Source of the DNA: Asaia platycodi JCM 25414
Lineage (GTDB): Bacteria; Pseudomonadota; Alphaproteobacteria; Acetobacterales; Acetobacteraceae
Direction: 5' to 3'
DNA length: 64,000 bases
NCBI RefSeq assembly: GCF_000614545.1
Contig: NZ_BAKW01000013.1
Span: 1-64,000, forward strand
Positions 19,319-29,429 of this stretch are shown here, in pieces. A model generated the notes under the pieces. That model was given only the letters and a program-made list of their open reading frames with translations, was not told the DNA's origin and ran no database searches. Position 1 is the first letter of the stretch; each line of letters starts with the position of its first letter. The translations under genes were made by a program, and so were the position numbers.

Positions 19319-20677
19319 GTGACTTCTTCTCCTCTCTCCTCCTGGCTGGATCGCCGTTTCAAGATCGGACAGAGAGGCTCGACGGTTCAACGCGAAATTC
19401 TGGCAGGCCTCACCACTTTCGGCGCGATGGCCTATATCATGGCGGTCAACCCGGCCATCATGGCCAAGGCGGGGCTTGCCTCGCACGACATGATCATGAC
19501 GACCATTGCCGCGGCTGTCTGCGGCACGCTGCTCATGGCACTGTTTGCCAACATGCCCATCGCCTTGGCACCGGCGATGAGCAGCAACGCCATTTTTGCG
19601 CAGATCGTCGTCAATCAGATGCATGTCGATGTACGAACGGCGTTCACCATCGTTCTGCTCGGGGGTATCGCCTTTACCGCGTTGTCTGTCACGAAGTTGC
19701 GACACAAGATCATTCAGGCCTTTCCCGAGCCTATCGTGCTGGGCATTCAGGTCGCCATCGGCATCTTCATCGCGCGTATTGGCATGGTGACGGGCAATCT
19801 TGCGGTCGCCGCACCTGATGGGTTCCATTTCGGCAGTCTGAGCGATCCTTCCGCCTTGCTCACCCTGCTCGGCCTTTTTCTGGCAGGTATTTTCATTGTG
19901 CTGCGTATCCCCGCGGGGATGCTGATCGCCATACTGGCGGTCACATTGGTCAGCCTGTTCGTTCACAAGAACGGCCATCCGGTTGCCAGCCTCCCGCGCC
20001 ATGTCGTGGACTGGCCACATTACCCGACCCATCTGCTGTTTCCGTTCAATTTCAGCGATTTCTTCTCGCATCTCGAATTGCTGCTGCCGATCACACTCTA
20101 TTTCCTGATCAGCGATTTCTTCGATGCCACTGGCACGATGTACAGCGTCGCCAACCGGGCGCGCCTGACGAAACCTGACGGCACCACCCTCCTCGGCCGC
20201 GCCGCGTTCGCTGCCGATGGTTCGGCGAGCATCATTGGTTCGGCGCTGGGCACCAGCACCGTCTCGGCCTATGTCGAGAGCCTTGTTGGCGTCGAAGCGG
20301 GTGGGAGAACGGGGCTGACGGCGCTCATCGTCGCCCTGCTTTTTGCGGCCTCTTCCGTGCTGTGGCCGCTCATTGTCATGATTCCGCCAGAAGCCACGGC
20401 GCCGGTGCTCATTCTCGTCGGACTCTCCATGCTCTCGGCGCTGGGCCAGGCCGCCAATGGCTCGCAGGAGGCACTTCTTACGCCAGCCTTCATGCTGCTG
20501 ATCACCGTGCTGACAGGCAATTTCATGATCAGCCTCGCCCTCGGCCTGCTCTTCTACTCGCTGATGCTGCTCGTCACCCGACAGTTTGTCAGGCTTACGC
20601 CGATGGTGCTGGGTCTGGACGCCGTGTTCCTGTTCTATCTTTTCCTGATCAGCCAGACCGGGCTGGGGCAAGGCTGA
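19319..20677 (+). CDS. NCS2-family purine permease (AzgA-like)
   Basis: 452 residues from a GTG start at 19319, with about 12 hydrophobic helices. Family marks are REILAGLTTFGAMAYIMAVNP, ALAPAMSSNAIF and SDFFDATGTMYSVANRA. AzgA-type members import adenine, guanine or hypoxanthine by proton symport; exact substrate cannot be set. It follows the NPP-type lipoprotein on the same strand by 96 bases. Confidence 0.9.
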   Translation: MTSSPLSSWLDRRFKIGQRGSTVQREILAGLTTFGAMAYIMAVNPAIMAKAGLASHDMIMTTIAAAVCGTLLMALFANMPIALAPAMSSNAIFAQIVVNQMHVDVRTAFTIVLLGGIAFTALSVTKLRHKIIQAFPEPIVLGIQVAIGIFIARIGMVTGNLAVAAPDGFHFGSLSDPSALLTLLGLFLAGIFIVLRIPAGMLIAILAVTLVSLFVHKNGHPVASLPRHVVDWPHYPTHLLFPFNFSDFFSHLELLLPITLYFLISDFFDATGTMYSVANRARLTKPDGTTLLGRAAFAADGSASIIGSALGTSTVSAYVESLVGVEAGGRTGLTALIVALLFAASSVLWPLIVMIPPEATAPVLILVGLSMLSALGQAANGSQEALLTPAFMLLITVLTGNFMISLALGLLFYSLMLLVTRQFVRLTPMVLGLDAVFLFYLFLISQTGLGQG

Positions 20678-20812
20678 CCCTCACTTCGTTGGGGCATGAT
20701 CGTCATGTTGTGAAGAGCACGAGTGGTAACGACAGGGGGGCAGGATCGTTGACAAAGGCAAGTAAGGGTTCCTGGCCTGGAATCCTTCATCAAGAGAAAA
20801 AGGCTTGCCACC

Positions 20813-21990
20813 GTGTCATCCCTTCTGAACGATCTCGCCCCCTTCAAGGATGAGTTCATCGCACTCCGCCATGATCTGCACACCCATCCCGAACTCGGCT
20901 TCGGCGAAAAACGCACCAGCGATCTGGTAGCCGCCAAACTGGAAGAATGGGGCTATACGATCGAGCGCGGCTTTGGCGGCACAGGCCTTGTCGGAACCCT
21001 GCGCAATGGCAGCAGCAAGAAGATTATCGGTCTGCGTGCCGAGATGGACGCCCTGCCGATCGTCGAAACGACCGGCCTGCCCTGGAAAAGCGCGCAAGAG
21101 GGCGTCTCGCATATGTGCGGCCATGACGGCCACACCACGATGCTGCTCTGCGCGGCGAAATATCTGGCCGAAAAACGTCCCTTTGACGGCACGCTCCATC
21201 TCATTTTTCAACCTGCGGAAGAGCTGCTCTGCGGTGGCAGCCGCATGATCGATGACGGACTGTTCGATAAATATCCCTGCGATATCCTCTTCGCCCAACA
21301 CAATATGCCAGGCTTTGCGAGTGGCAATTTCTATTTCCACAAGAACGCCGCCATGGCGTCTTCCGACATGGTTAAGATTACCGTCAAGGGCAAGGGCGGC
21401 CATGGCGCGATGCCCCAGAAAGCCAAAGATCCGGTCGTGGCCTGCGCCCAGCTTGTCATGGCATTGCAGAGCATCGTATCGCGCAATGTGGATCCTTTTG
21501 CCCAGGCTGTTGTCACCATAGGCGCGCTCAATGTCGGTCGCGCAGCCAATGTCATTCCCGAACAAGGGGAGTTGTTACTGACCGTACGCACCATGACCGA
21601 CGAGGTGCGCAAGTTGGTGCTTGGTCGCATCAGTGACATCGCCAAGAACACAGCGACGGCTTTCGGCTGCGAGGCGACGATCGAGCATCAGAATGGCAGT
21701 CCGGTTCTGGTCAATGGCAACCAGGCCGTCGATTTCGCCCGCAAGACCGCCGAGGCAATCGTCGGTGCCGATCATTGCCATGACAGCCCGGCCTTCATGG
21801 GCAGCGAGGATTTTGCCTTCATGCTTCAGGCCCATCCCAATGGCTGCTACTGGTTTGTCGGCAACGGCACCGATGGGTGCAATGGCACGCCTCTGCATAA
21901 TGGCGGGTTCGATTTCAATGACGCAAACATCATCCTGGTGCGGCGCTTTTCGTCGGACTGGTAGAAGAATATCTCGCCCCGTCTCGTTGA
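20813..21990 (+). CDS. M20-family amidohydrolase (hippurate/N-acyl amino acid hydrolase type)
   Basis: Zn-dependent amidohydrolase from a GTG start at 20813. Motifs are RHDLHTHPELGF, LRAEMDALPI, SHMCGHDGHTTM (metal Cys/His), QPAEE (catalytic Glu) and FMGSEDFAFM. As written the frame ends at 21964 with the atypical tail RRFSSDW. Restoring one G near 21941 extends it to LVAALFVGLVEEYLAPSR with stop at 21988-21990, which is the expected ending. Likely cytoplasmic hydrolysis of N-acyl or N-benzoyl amino acids; substrate not determinable. Confidence 0.9.
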
Positions 21991-22565
21991 GACCATCTGC
22001 TCCACGGCTATCAGCATGACGGTCGCATGGTTCCATCAGGAACGGTGAGATCGTCACACAGGTCGTGCCTTCTCCCGACCTGGAGTAGGGGCGCCTGTAG
22101 CAAATAGGCAGGAAATCACGCGAGAAGGCCATTTCCAGTTTCGACTTGAACGGCAGACACCACAAACGAATTTCTGCCCTGCAATCGCGGATAGCGGATA
22201 GCGGATAGCGGATAGCGGATAGCGGATAGCGGATAGCGGATAGCGGCATATTTTCAGGCACCACCTCATACAATACAGAATGAAAGATACGAAGATTACC
22301 GTATTGTATTCTCAAATTTAAAGTCCATGCCTATTTTTCGACATAGTATTATCGTCCATGACAGATGTGATACCGGGAGCGTGATGCAAAACTTCCCCGG
22401 TATCACACCGGATTTACGAAAATTTTCGAAATTTTCACCGTATGCAACATGGCAACCGCCTGTCGAACGCCTGATCCGGATGCAAGACGTGACATCCCCT
22501 GAGATAGACGCGGCGATATTGTCACCTGAAAAACAGCAGGTTTTTCGTTATTTGATTGGTTGACC
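21991..22565. other. 575-base non-coding gap with heptamer repeat
   Basis: Lies between the 3' ends of the amidohydrolase and hpnG. It contains an eight-copy GCGGATA tandem repeat and, from about 22260, AT-richer sequence. A 78-codon open frame at 22327-22563 (starting MPIFRHSIIVH) has no recognisable features, and I do not call it a gene. No RNA gene or terminator with a T-run is evident. Confidence 0.6.
22187..22242 (+). repeat. perfect heptanucleotide tandem repeat, 8 x GCGGATA
   Basis: Eight uninterrupted 7-base units (56 bases) followed by a partial GCGG. The unit length is not a multiple of three. Such arrays change copy number by polymerase slippage. It sits between convergent gene ends, so a phase-variable gene is not obvious. 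Confidence 0.95.
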
Positions 22566-23195
22566 TCAGGCCGGTCGGTTCAGAAACCGGGCCATTTCAT
22601 CACGTGCGATCTTGGCGTCGCGACCAAGCGCCATCAGATCGCCGATCTGGCTTGGCTGACGAGCAAGGCTCCGCAGTAATTTGAATGGCGAGATACGCCC
22701 TTCTGCCAGCACGTCGCGCGCCGCAGGAGGCAGATCGCGTTTCGAATCGTCGCAGACAACACGCAAGACAGCGAAGGGCTGGCCCGTGCGGGCAACGAAC
22801 CCGCTCTCCATATCGACAGCCAGACACCCGGTCCGGGCGTGGAGGGCGCTTTTATCAGCTGCCGTCGCCACAAGCCCGTCACTATGCAGAATACCACCAT
22901 GCAAGACGCCCGGCTGCCCCACGCCGAAGTCTCGCGAGAGCGCCGCATCGGTCTTGATACGCGCGCCGTTCACCAGCACCCATTGCGGAATGATAAGGGC
23001 GCCCGGCATCAGATCGGGCGCCAACCCCGCGGCACAGCCGAAAGACAGCAGGCTGGTCGCCCCGCCTCTCAGAAGGCGCTCGATCGCTGCGTGCGCGCCC
23101 GCTGCATTGGCGCCGCTTATGGCAACAGCTGCGTCGGGGCAACGCGCCCGTATCAGACGCGCTTCAGCCTTCAGACCGACGAGAATACCCAGCAT
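22566..23195 (-). CDS. hpnG: hopanoid-associated phosphorylase HpnG
   Basis: 209 residues, purine-nucleoside-phosphorylase fold. Features include MLGILVGLKAEARLIR, the phosphate-site region SLLSFGCAAGLAPDLMPG and CLAVDMESGFVA, where the ME pair binds ribose. In hopanoid producers HpnG removes adenine from adenosylhopane to give phosphoribohopane. It begins 1 base after the shc stop, the end of the hpnD-hpnE-shc-hpnG block. hpnH, which makes adenosylhopane, is not in this window. Confidence 0.9.
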   Translation of the reverse strand: MLGILVGLKAEARLIRARCPDAAVAISGANAAGAHAAIERLLRGGATSLLSFGCAAGLAPDLMPGALIIPQWVLVNGARIKTDAALSRDFGVGQPGVLHGGILHSDGLVATAADKSALHARTGCLAVDMESGFVARTGQPFAVLRVVCDDSKRDLPPAARDVLAEGRISPFKLLRSLARQPSQIGDLMALGRDAKIARDEMARFLNRPA

Positions 23196-23196
23196 A

Positions 23197-25178
23197 TCAG
23201 AAACCGTGCTCGACCCGGCCCGAATTGCTCAGCCCCAGATTGCGGAAACGCGACAGCGCCATGAGTGGGAAGAACTGCTTGTAGCCGTGATAGCGGAGGT
23301 AAAAGACCTTCGGGAAACCGACCGCGTTATAAGGCTTCTCCTGCCACTCGCCTTTTTCATCCTGCTGCGAGACGAGATAGGAAATGCCGCGCTGAACGGC
23401 CTTGCCATCACGCTGCCCCACGGCCATCAGGCCCAGAACTGCCCAGGCGGTCTGGTCGGCAGGCTCATATCGTACTCGCCCGGCGTTGCGCCCTCGTAAG
23501 ACGCGCAATCCTCGCCCCAACCGCCATCCTCGCGCTGCTTGCTCTCCAGCCATTCGACAGCGCGCAGCACCGCCGGGTCGTCATGCGGCACACCTGCGAT
23601 GTTGAAGGCACAAAGCGCAGACCACGTGCCATAGATATAGTTCGTACCCCAACGCCCGAACCAGCACCCCTCGGCTTCCTGCTCACGACGCAGATAATCC
23701 AGACCCCGTTCGATTACGGGGCGATCTTCAGCAAAACCCAGCTCGCACAGGAAGGAGACGCAACGCGCCGAAACGTCAGCAGTCGGCGGGTCAAGCAGCG
23801 CGCCATGATCGGCGAAAGGAATATGGTTCAGCGCCTCGAGATCGTTGTCGATATCGAAGGCACCCCAGCCGCCATTGCTGCTCTGCATCCCGACAATCCA
23901 TTCGCGGGCGCGAGAAATGGCTTCGCGATTGCCCTCAGGGTCCTCGCGATTGAGCAGCATGCCGACCACCGCCGTGTCATCCACGTCGGGGTAGTAATCG
24001 TTTTCATACTGGAAGGCCCAGCCACCCGGCCGCACATCGGGGCAATTGATGGCCCAGTCGCCCTTGACGTTCAGAATCTGACGCTGGCGCAGCCATTCCA
24101 TGCTGCGCTGAAGGCGCTCGCGTGTTTCCTTCGGGCGCGTAGCATCCGGGCCAGAAGCCGCCTCTGCCATGGCGATGCCGGAAAGCCCTGTATCCCAGAC
24201 TGGCGAGACGCAAGGCTGACAATAGGTCTCGTCTTCTTTCTGGACGAGCAGTTCCTGGATACCCTTCCAGGCGAGTTCGACGCGAGGGTCGTTATCCGGC
24301 ACACCCAGCTCGCGGTACATCATCACGACATTGGCCATGGCTGGATAGATCGCGCCGAGGCCACCCTCGCCGAGACGCGGCTCGATGAAGTCGATTGCCG
24401 CCTTGACCGCCTTCTTGCGCAGAGCGGGCGGAAAACGCGGTTCGATAGGGCGCAGCACCATATCGACATGTTTGAATACGCGCCCCCAGATCGACCGGTA
24501 GGGCCCACGAATCCAGTCCTTCACCTCTTCAGGCGGGGTGACGAACAATTCCTGGATATGGATATTGCGTGGGTTGATGGCGCGCGGCTCGAGCGTACGC
24601 AGCACCAGCAGGGGCGCCACCACACAGCGCGACCAGTAGGACATGTTCCACATCGAGAACACGGCCGCCTTGGGCATGAGCATCAGCTCGACAGGCATGA
24701 CCGGCGTAGCCCGCCAGGGCACCTCACCGAAGAGCGCCATCTGAATACGGGTAAACACGTTTGTCCGTGCCGCACCACCACGATCGAGAATTGCCTCGCG
24801 CGCGCGCTTCATGTGCGGCGCCTCGATATCGTCACCAATCGCCTTGAGCGCGAAATAGGCCTTCACCGAGGCGGAAAGATCGAACCCGCCATCATGGTAA
24901 AGAGCCCAGCCGCCATGCGCGCCCTGGATACGACGCAGATAGACCCCGATACGCGCCTGCTTCTCATCGTCGATCCGGTCGAGATAATGCTCCAGCAGGA
25001 CATATTCGGCTGGAATGGTCGCGTCGGCCTCAAGCTCGAACACCCAGTGGCCATCGTCATTCTGCCTGTCGGCAAGCGCGGCGTGGGCGGAATCGATAGC
25101 CTGACGCACCTGGCCTATATCCGCCTCGGCCGGAATCCCGGTCTCATGGCGCTCCAGAACGTCGGAATAGATCAACAT
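23197..25178 (-). CDS. shc: squalene-hopene cyclase (one apparent frameshift)
   Basis: Cyclises squalene to hopene/hopanol at the membrane. From ATG 25178 the protein has repeated QW motifs (QGAHGGWALY, QSSNGGWGAFD, QREDGGWGEDC). The catalytic acid motif DVDDTAV lies near residue 400. The frame breaks near 23456. Restoring one base gives the family-typical PSQTAWAVLGLMAVG and continues to LSNSGRVEHGF, about 660 residues in all, the normal length. An intact cyclase is therefore inferred. It is 37 bases downstream of hpnE and abuts hpnG. Confidence 0.95.
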
Positions 25179-25215
25179 TGCCCGCCCTTGTCCTTTTTAA
25201 AAATCGGTTTCGATA

Positions 25216-26502
25216 TCAGCGTGACAGACCCAGAGCCCTGATGGCCTCCGCGCCCGAGCGTATTGCTCCTTCGATGGTCGAAGGTAAACCTGTCTGGGTC
25301 CAGTCACCGGCAAGCGCCAGATTATCCAGACCGGTCCTTGCCTGTGGCCGCAGCCGATCCTGCGCCGGTGTGGCCGCAAAGGTTGCCCGCTTTTCGCAGA
25401 CCAGACGCACAGGCGGCACCGTCTCGGGCAGAGTCTCGACCAGAACCGGCCCCACTGCCTGACGGATTTCCGACCAGATCGTGGCAATCAGCTCGTCATT
25501 GTCGCGCGCAGCATAGCGATTGGCCGCGCTCACAGTCACGGAAAGAATCGTACCCTTGAGATAGACCCATTCCGCCACACCGCCAACGAGCCCCACAAAT
25601 CCGACTTTTCCCAGCATGCCACGCGCAGTGACAGAGGCGGGCAGCCGGTAATGGACGTTGATGATGCTCTCATAGGCATCGGGCGCGGTGAAACCGGGCA
25701 GATGCGGCGCGACCAGCGTTCGGGCGACGGGAGAAGGCGCCGCAAACACCACCTTGTCTTCCGATCCGATCGCAATGGTCTCGCTGCCGGTTTTCAACCC
25801 GACCACACGTCCCCCCTGCACATCGAGCCCCGCGATACGCGTCCCGCAATGGACCTCGCCCTGAAGCCGCTTCAGATGGGCGATCGCCGGATCGACAAAG
25901 CTTTCCGACAATCCCTCAGCCGGATACCAGGGGCAGCAGGCTGTGCCACCAAGGGCCAGTGTCTCTCGCACGATGGCCGCCAGAAGCGCGGCGCTTGCCG
26001 TTTCGAGCGGCGTGTTGAGCGCCGAAATCGCAAAGGGTTCGAGCAATCTGCGGGTCAGCATCCCACCGCCCATGAAAGCGCCGACGGTCTGATCCGGACC
26101 AGCCTTCAATAAACGCCCCAGAACCGCCAGCTCCGGGAGTTTCATACCCGGCACACGGCGGCGTCTGGAAAACGCCCAGAACGGCACACGTCCTTTCGAT
26201 AGCTGAAGCGTCCAGGCCGTATCGGTCGAGAGATCGAACCAGGGAAAGAGCGGCGCTCCAGGGCCTGTCAGGGTCTTCTCAGCCCCGATCAGGCCGAGAT
26301 AGCGAAAACTTGCCTTGTTGGCCGAAAGCAGAAGATGGTTGCCATTATCGATGCGCGCATCGAGCGCCTTGTCAAAATACGAGCGCGCCCGGCCACCACA
26401 GGCGGGCCCTGCCTCATAAATCGAGACGCGAGCGCGCCCGATGACGTCGACCGCAGCGGAGAGACCGGCAAGACCGCCGCCTATGATATGAACATGAGTC
26501 AT
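25216..26502 (-). CDS. hpnE: hydroxysqualene dehydroxylase HpnE
   Basis: 428 residues, complete. FAD-dependent amine-oxidase/desaturase fold with the dinucleotide motif HIIGGGLAGLSAAVD at the N-terminus. The C-terminal FAD-contact segment is LALAGDWTQTGLPSTIEGAIRSG. HpnE reduces hydroxysqualene to squalene, the last of the three HpnC/D/E steps. It starts 3 bases after the hpnD stop. Confidence 0.94.
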   Translation of the reverse strand: MTHVHIIGGGLAGLSAAVDVIGRARVSIYEAGPACGGRARSYFDKALDARIDNGNHLLLSANKASFRYLGLIGAEKTLTGPGAPLFPWFDLSTDTAWTLQLSKGRVPFWAFSRRRRVPGMKLPELAVLGRLLKAGPDQTVGAFMGGGMLTRRLLEPFAISALNTPLETASAALLAAIVRETLALGGTACCPWYPAEGLSESFVDPAIAHLKRLQGEVHCGTRIAGLDVQGGRVVGLKTGSETIAIGSEDKVVFAAPSPVARTLVAPHLPGFTAPDAYESIINVHYRLPASVTARGMLGKVGFVGLVGGVAEWVYLKGTILSVTVSAANRYAARDNDELIATIWSEIRQAVGPVLVETLPETVPPVRLVCEKRATFAATPAQDRLRPQARTGLDNLALAGDWTQTGLPSTIEGAIRSGAEAIRALGLSR

Positions 26503-26505
26503 GGA

Positions 26506-27375
26506 TCAGCGATAATAGGCGAGCAGTGAGCGCAGGATGCGGGCGGCCTTGCTGACTTTGACCGGCACTTCCGGATGACGCCAGCCCCGACACAGCAGCG
26601 CTGTCAGGGTCGGGCGATACGACGCCGCCATGATTCGTGCCGGTCGCATGGCGACGGAGTCGCAGCGTTTCATGGCCAGGCGGGCTTCGCGGAAATGATC
26701 GGCAGCGCGGGCAGCCAGAACGCGTGCCAGCGGATCAAGCCCCAACGCGTAAAGCGCTTCCTGCGGGTCGAGCGGCACGTCATAACGCACCAGCAATTCG
26801 CGCGGCAGGTAAAGGCGGCCCCTATCGGCATCTTCCTGCACATCGCGCAGGATGTTGGTGAGCTGAAGCGCCCGACCGAGGTGATGCGCCACGCGATCTG
26901 CCTCGGGTGACGCATCACCGAATACCCGCACCGAAAGCCGCCCCACGGCAGAGGCCACGCGATCACAATAGAGATCGAGCGTTGCCTCATCGGGGGCCAC
27001 CACGGGGCCTGCGGCATCCATGGCCATGCCATCGACTACCGCAGCAAAATCTTCCTTGCGCAGCGCAAAACGGGTGATCGTCGCCACCAATGCGCGGTCG
27101 AGTCCATCCTGCGTCTCGCCGTCGTAAAGGCGCTCGATACGCTTGTGCCAGTCCTTGAGCGCCTCGATACGGTCAGGCACCAGCACGTCACCATCGGCAA
27201 TGTCATCTACCTCGCGACAGAAGGCATAGACGGCGAACATGCCATAGCGCCTCTCGGCAGGCAGTATCTTCATTCCCTTGGCGAAAGACGTGCCAGCGCG
27301 GGTCACAATGGCCTGAACATGCTCAAGATCGGCCGGGGCACAGCCCAGCACCGCTTCCTGTCGAAACCCGCTCAC
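26506..27375 (-). CDS. hpnD: presqualene diphosphate synthase HpnD
   Basis: 289 residues, complete. Squalene/phytoene-synthase fold with both Asp-rich Mg-diphosphate motifs: FCREVDDIAD (~residue 55) and TNILRDVQEDADRGRLYLP. It condenses two farnesyl diphosphates to presqualene diphosphate. It is first gene of the hpnD-hpnE-shc-hpnG block. Its upstream neighbour is the divergent cupin gene, 124 bases away, not hpnC as in many hopanoid operons. Confidence 0.94.
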   Translation of the reverse strand: MSGFRQEAVLGCAPADLEHVQAIVTRAGTSFAKGMKILPAERRYGMFAVYAFCREVDDIADGDVLVPDRIEALKDWHKRIERLYDGETQDGLDRALVATITRFALRKEDFAAVVDGMAMDAAGPVVAPDEATLDLYCDRVASAVGRLSVRVFGDASPEADRVAHHLGRALQLTNILRDVQEDADRGRLYLPRELLVRYDVPLDPQEALYALGLDPLARVLAARAADHFREARLAMKRCDSVAMRPARIMAASYRPTLTALLCRGWRHPEVPVKVSKAARILRSLLAYYR

Positions 27376-27499
27376 AGCTTCATCCCTGTATCATCCAAGA
27401 GCTGCGCCTTTTACCTGCAAAAAATCAAACAGCAAAATCCTCCCCGCATCACGAGCGTTTTGCCTCTACGCCCGCCCTCTTCGCCGAAGGAATTTCCTC

Positions 27500-27954
27500 A
27501 TGAAAATCGCCAGATCTCTGACGCTCGCATTACTTGCCCTCAGCCTTTATGCAGGCACGTCCGGGCCAACCCACGCGCAGGAAACGGCTACCGCCCATGC
27601 CGAGCATCTGCTCAAGGCCGATCGCTCCTGGAATAGCAAACCCTATACGCATTACCCGTCTGGCCAGCCCACGCTCACGATGATTCGTCTCACCATCCCG
27701 CCTCATACGGCGTTGCCCTGGCACACCCATCCCATCCCCAATGTCGGCTATGTGCTCCAGGGCCAATTGACGATTCAGGACAAGGCAAGCGGTGCCAGTC
27801 GCGTCTTTCATCAGGCGATGCCTTTGCCGAGAGCATGGATGACGCCCATCGTGGTGTATCGGGCAATACGGCAACGATCTTGCTCCTGACCTACGCTGGC
27901 GGCAACAATCTTCCGACTTCCATCCCACTCAAGGGTGAAAAGAATGAGTACTGA
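27500..27954 (+). CDS. secreted cupin-domain protein (one apparent frameshift)
   Basis: A signal peptide (KIARSLTLALLALSLYAG, THAQ cleavage) precedes a single cupin barrel. The metal site is HTALPWHTHPIPNVGYVLQG (parts: PWHTHP, GYVLQG). The frame breaks near 27814. Restoring one G (CAGGGCGAT) gives VFHQGDAFAESMDDAHRG and a conserved end LLLTYAGGNNLPTS, stop at 27952-27954, about 151 residues. Periplasmic or extracellular. Ligand unknown. Confidence 0.8.
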
Positions 27955-28046
27955 CAATAAGCACGCATTTTTGCGTGGAAAATGATTTGACATTCGAAAC
28001 GAATGACCGTCTCCTTGCCGACATCTGATCCATCGGAGATATGCTC

Positions 28047-29227
28047 ATGACCGCGCCACTCACCCAGGAAGCCAGAGAAGATCTTCTGGAACGTGGATAT
28101 TCACGCCGCCATTTCGGCCGCCTGACGAGCCTGCTCGGCATGAGCGCCGCCCTGACCCAGTTCAGCTCTTCAGCCTTCGCCGCCATCAAGCCCCCGGTGA
28201 CGACCCGTTCGAGGGCCATCCGGACATGATTCGCATCGGCAGCAACGAATGCTGGACCGGCCCTTTCCCCTCTGCCGTAACCGCCGGTCAGGCTCAGGTG
28301 CCGTTCGGCAATCGCTACGAGCCCGACCATCTGCGTTCGACCCTGCTCCGTACTGCCTCTTCCGTCGAAGGCATTTCCGAAGAGCATACCCTGCCCTGGC
28401 CCGGCTCCAGCGATCCGCTCTGTCGTTCCGTCGTGACTTTCTGTTCGCCCGAACGCGGGCTGGTGACGGCCAATCCGACCTATGAAGCCGCATGGCGCAC
28501 CGCTGACTGGATGAAGATCAAGCTCACGCGCGTGCCGCTCTCGGCCCATAATGGCTATGCTACGGATGTGCGCGCCATGCTCAAGGCCGACCCGAATGCG
28601 GGCGCCTATTACATCTGCAGCCCCAACAACCCGACCGGCACCGTCACCCCGCTCGAAGACATTGCCTGGCTGGCCGACAACAAGCCCGCTGGCTCGGTCA
28701 TCATCGTCGACGAGGCCTATATTCATTTCTCGGGCGCCCCGAGCGCCATCTCGCTGGTCAAGCAGGGCAAGGACGTCATCGTTCTGCGTACATTCTCGAA
28801 GATGTTCGCCATGGCCGGTCTGCGCCTCGGCCTCTCCTTCGCCCGCCCCGATCTGCACAAGCGCATGATGCGCTATGACGGCCCGAACATGATCTCGATG
28901 CTGAACATCGTGGCCCTCGCCGCCGGTGCGGTCAGCCTCACCCAGACGGACGCTATCAAGGCACGACGCGACGAGATGATCGCCGCGCGCAGCATGACCT
29001 TCGATCATCTGGCCAAGCGCAATATCCGCATTCTGCCGGGCAGTCAGGCCAATATGTTCCTGGTCGACTGGAAAAAGCCCGCCTCCCAGATGAAAACCGC
29101 CTTCGCCGCCAAGAAGGTTGAAATCGGCCGCAACTGGGATATCTGGCCCACCATGTCACGCGTCAGCGTCGGCTCAATGAAGGACATGGAAGGCTTCTGT
29201 GCCGCCCTAGACCAGATTCTGGCCTGA
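28047..29227 (+). CDS. Tat-exported PLP-dependent aminotransferase, HisC-like (one apparent frameshift)
   Basis: ATG 28047 has GGAG 8 bases upstream. The N-terminus contains GYSRRHFGRLTSLLGMSAAL with the twin-arginine SRRHF and ends SSSAFA, a Tat signal with an Ala-x-Ala site. The frame breaks near 28197 (one G missing; AIKPPGDDPFEGHPD restored). The rest is an aspartate-aminotransferase fold, class II: SPNNPTGTVTPLED, VDEAYIHFSG and TFSKMFAMAGLRLG with the PLP Lys. Histidinol-phosphate aminotransferases are the nearest relatives. A Tat signal means export in folded form with PLP, so a periplasmic transamination is implied rather than His synthesis. About 393 residues. Confidence 0.82.
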
Positions 29228-29239
29228 TTTGCCGAAATG

Positions 29240-29281
29240 CCGCTCAGACAGGCCACTCATGTAGTGCGCCAGTCTGAGCGG
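29240..29281 (+). terminator. perfect 10-bp inverted repeat after aminotransferase gene
   Basis: CCGCTCAGAC and GTCTGAGCGG are separated by 22 bases, starting 13 bases past the stop. There is no T-run. It could act as a transcript 3' stem. A second small hairpin (CTCACGC/GCGTGAG) lies near 29391-29413. Confidence 0.5.
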
Positions 29282-29429
29282 TAAGCTGCTCCGGGAACCA
29301 GAACGTTACGAAGTTTCTCTCTTCACACGAGAGACCGCTGATCTGTTTCACTGCCGCAGCGCAGGCCCAGCAGTTTCCCGACAGACCATAGCCTCACGCT
29401 TTGACCGCGTGAGTATCCACCTCTTCGTG

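Noticed and set aside
19148-20671. A 507-codon minus-strand frame opposite the purine permease
   Set aside because: Antisense of a complete 12-TM permease; composition is biased to charged residues, with no domain and no ribosome site. Long antisense frames are expected in high-GC DNA.
22187-22242. Heptamer array considered as CRISPR
   Set aside because: Units are contiguous without spacers and there are no cas genes in the window.
21575-22315. Minus-strand 246-codon frame running through the heptamers (YPLSAIR repeats)
   Set aside because: It overlaps the 3' end of the amidohydrolase antisense and its repeat peptide is just the heptamer read in three phases. No start site.
23265-25241. A 658-codon plus-strand frame opposite shc
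   Set aside because: Exactly mirrors the squalene-hopene cyclase codons; Arg/His-rich, no recognisable family.
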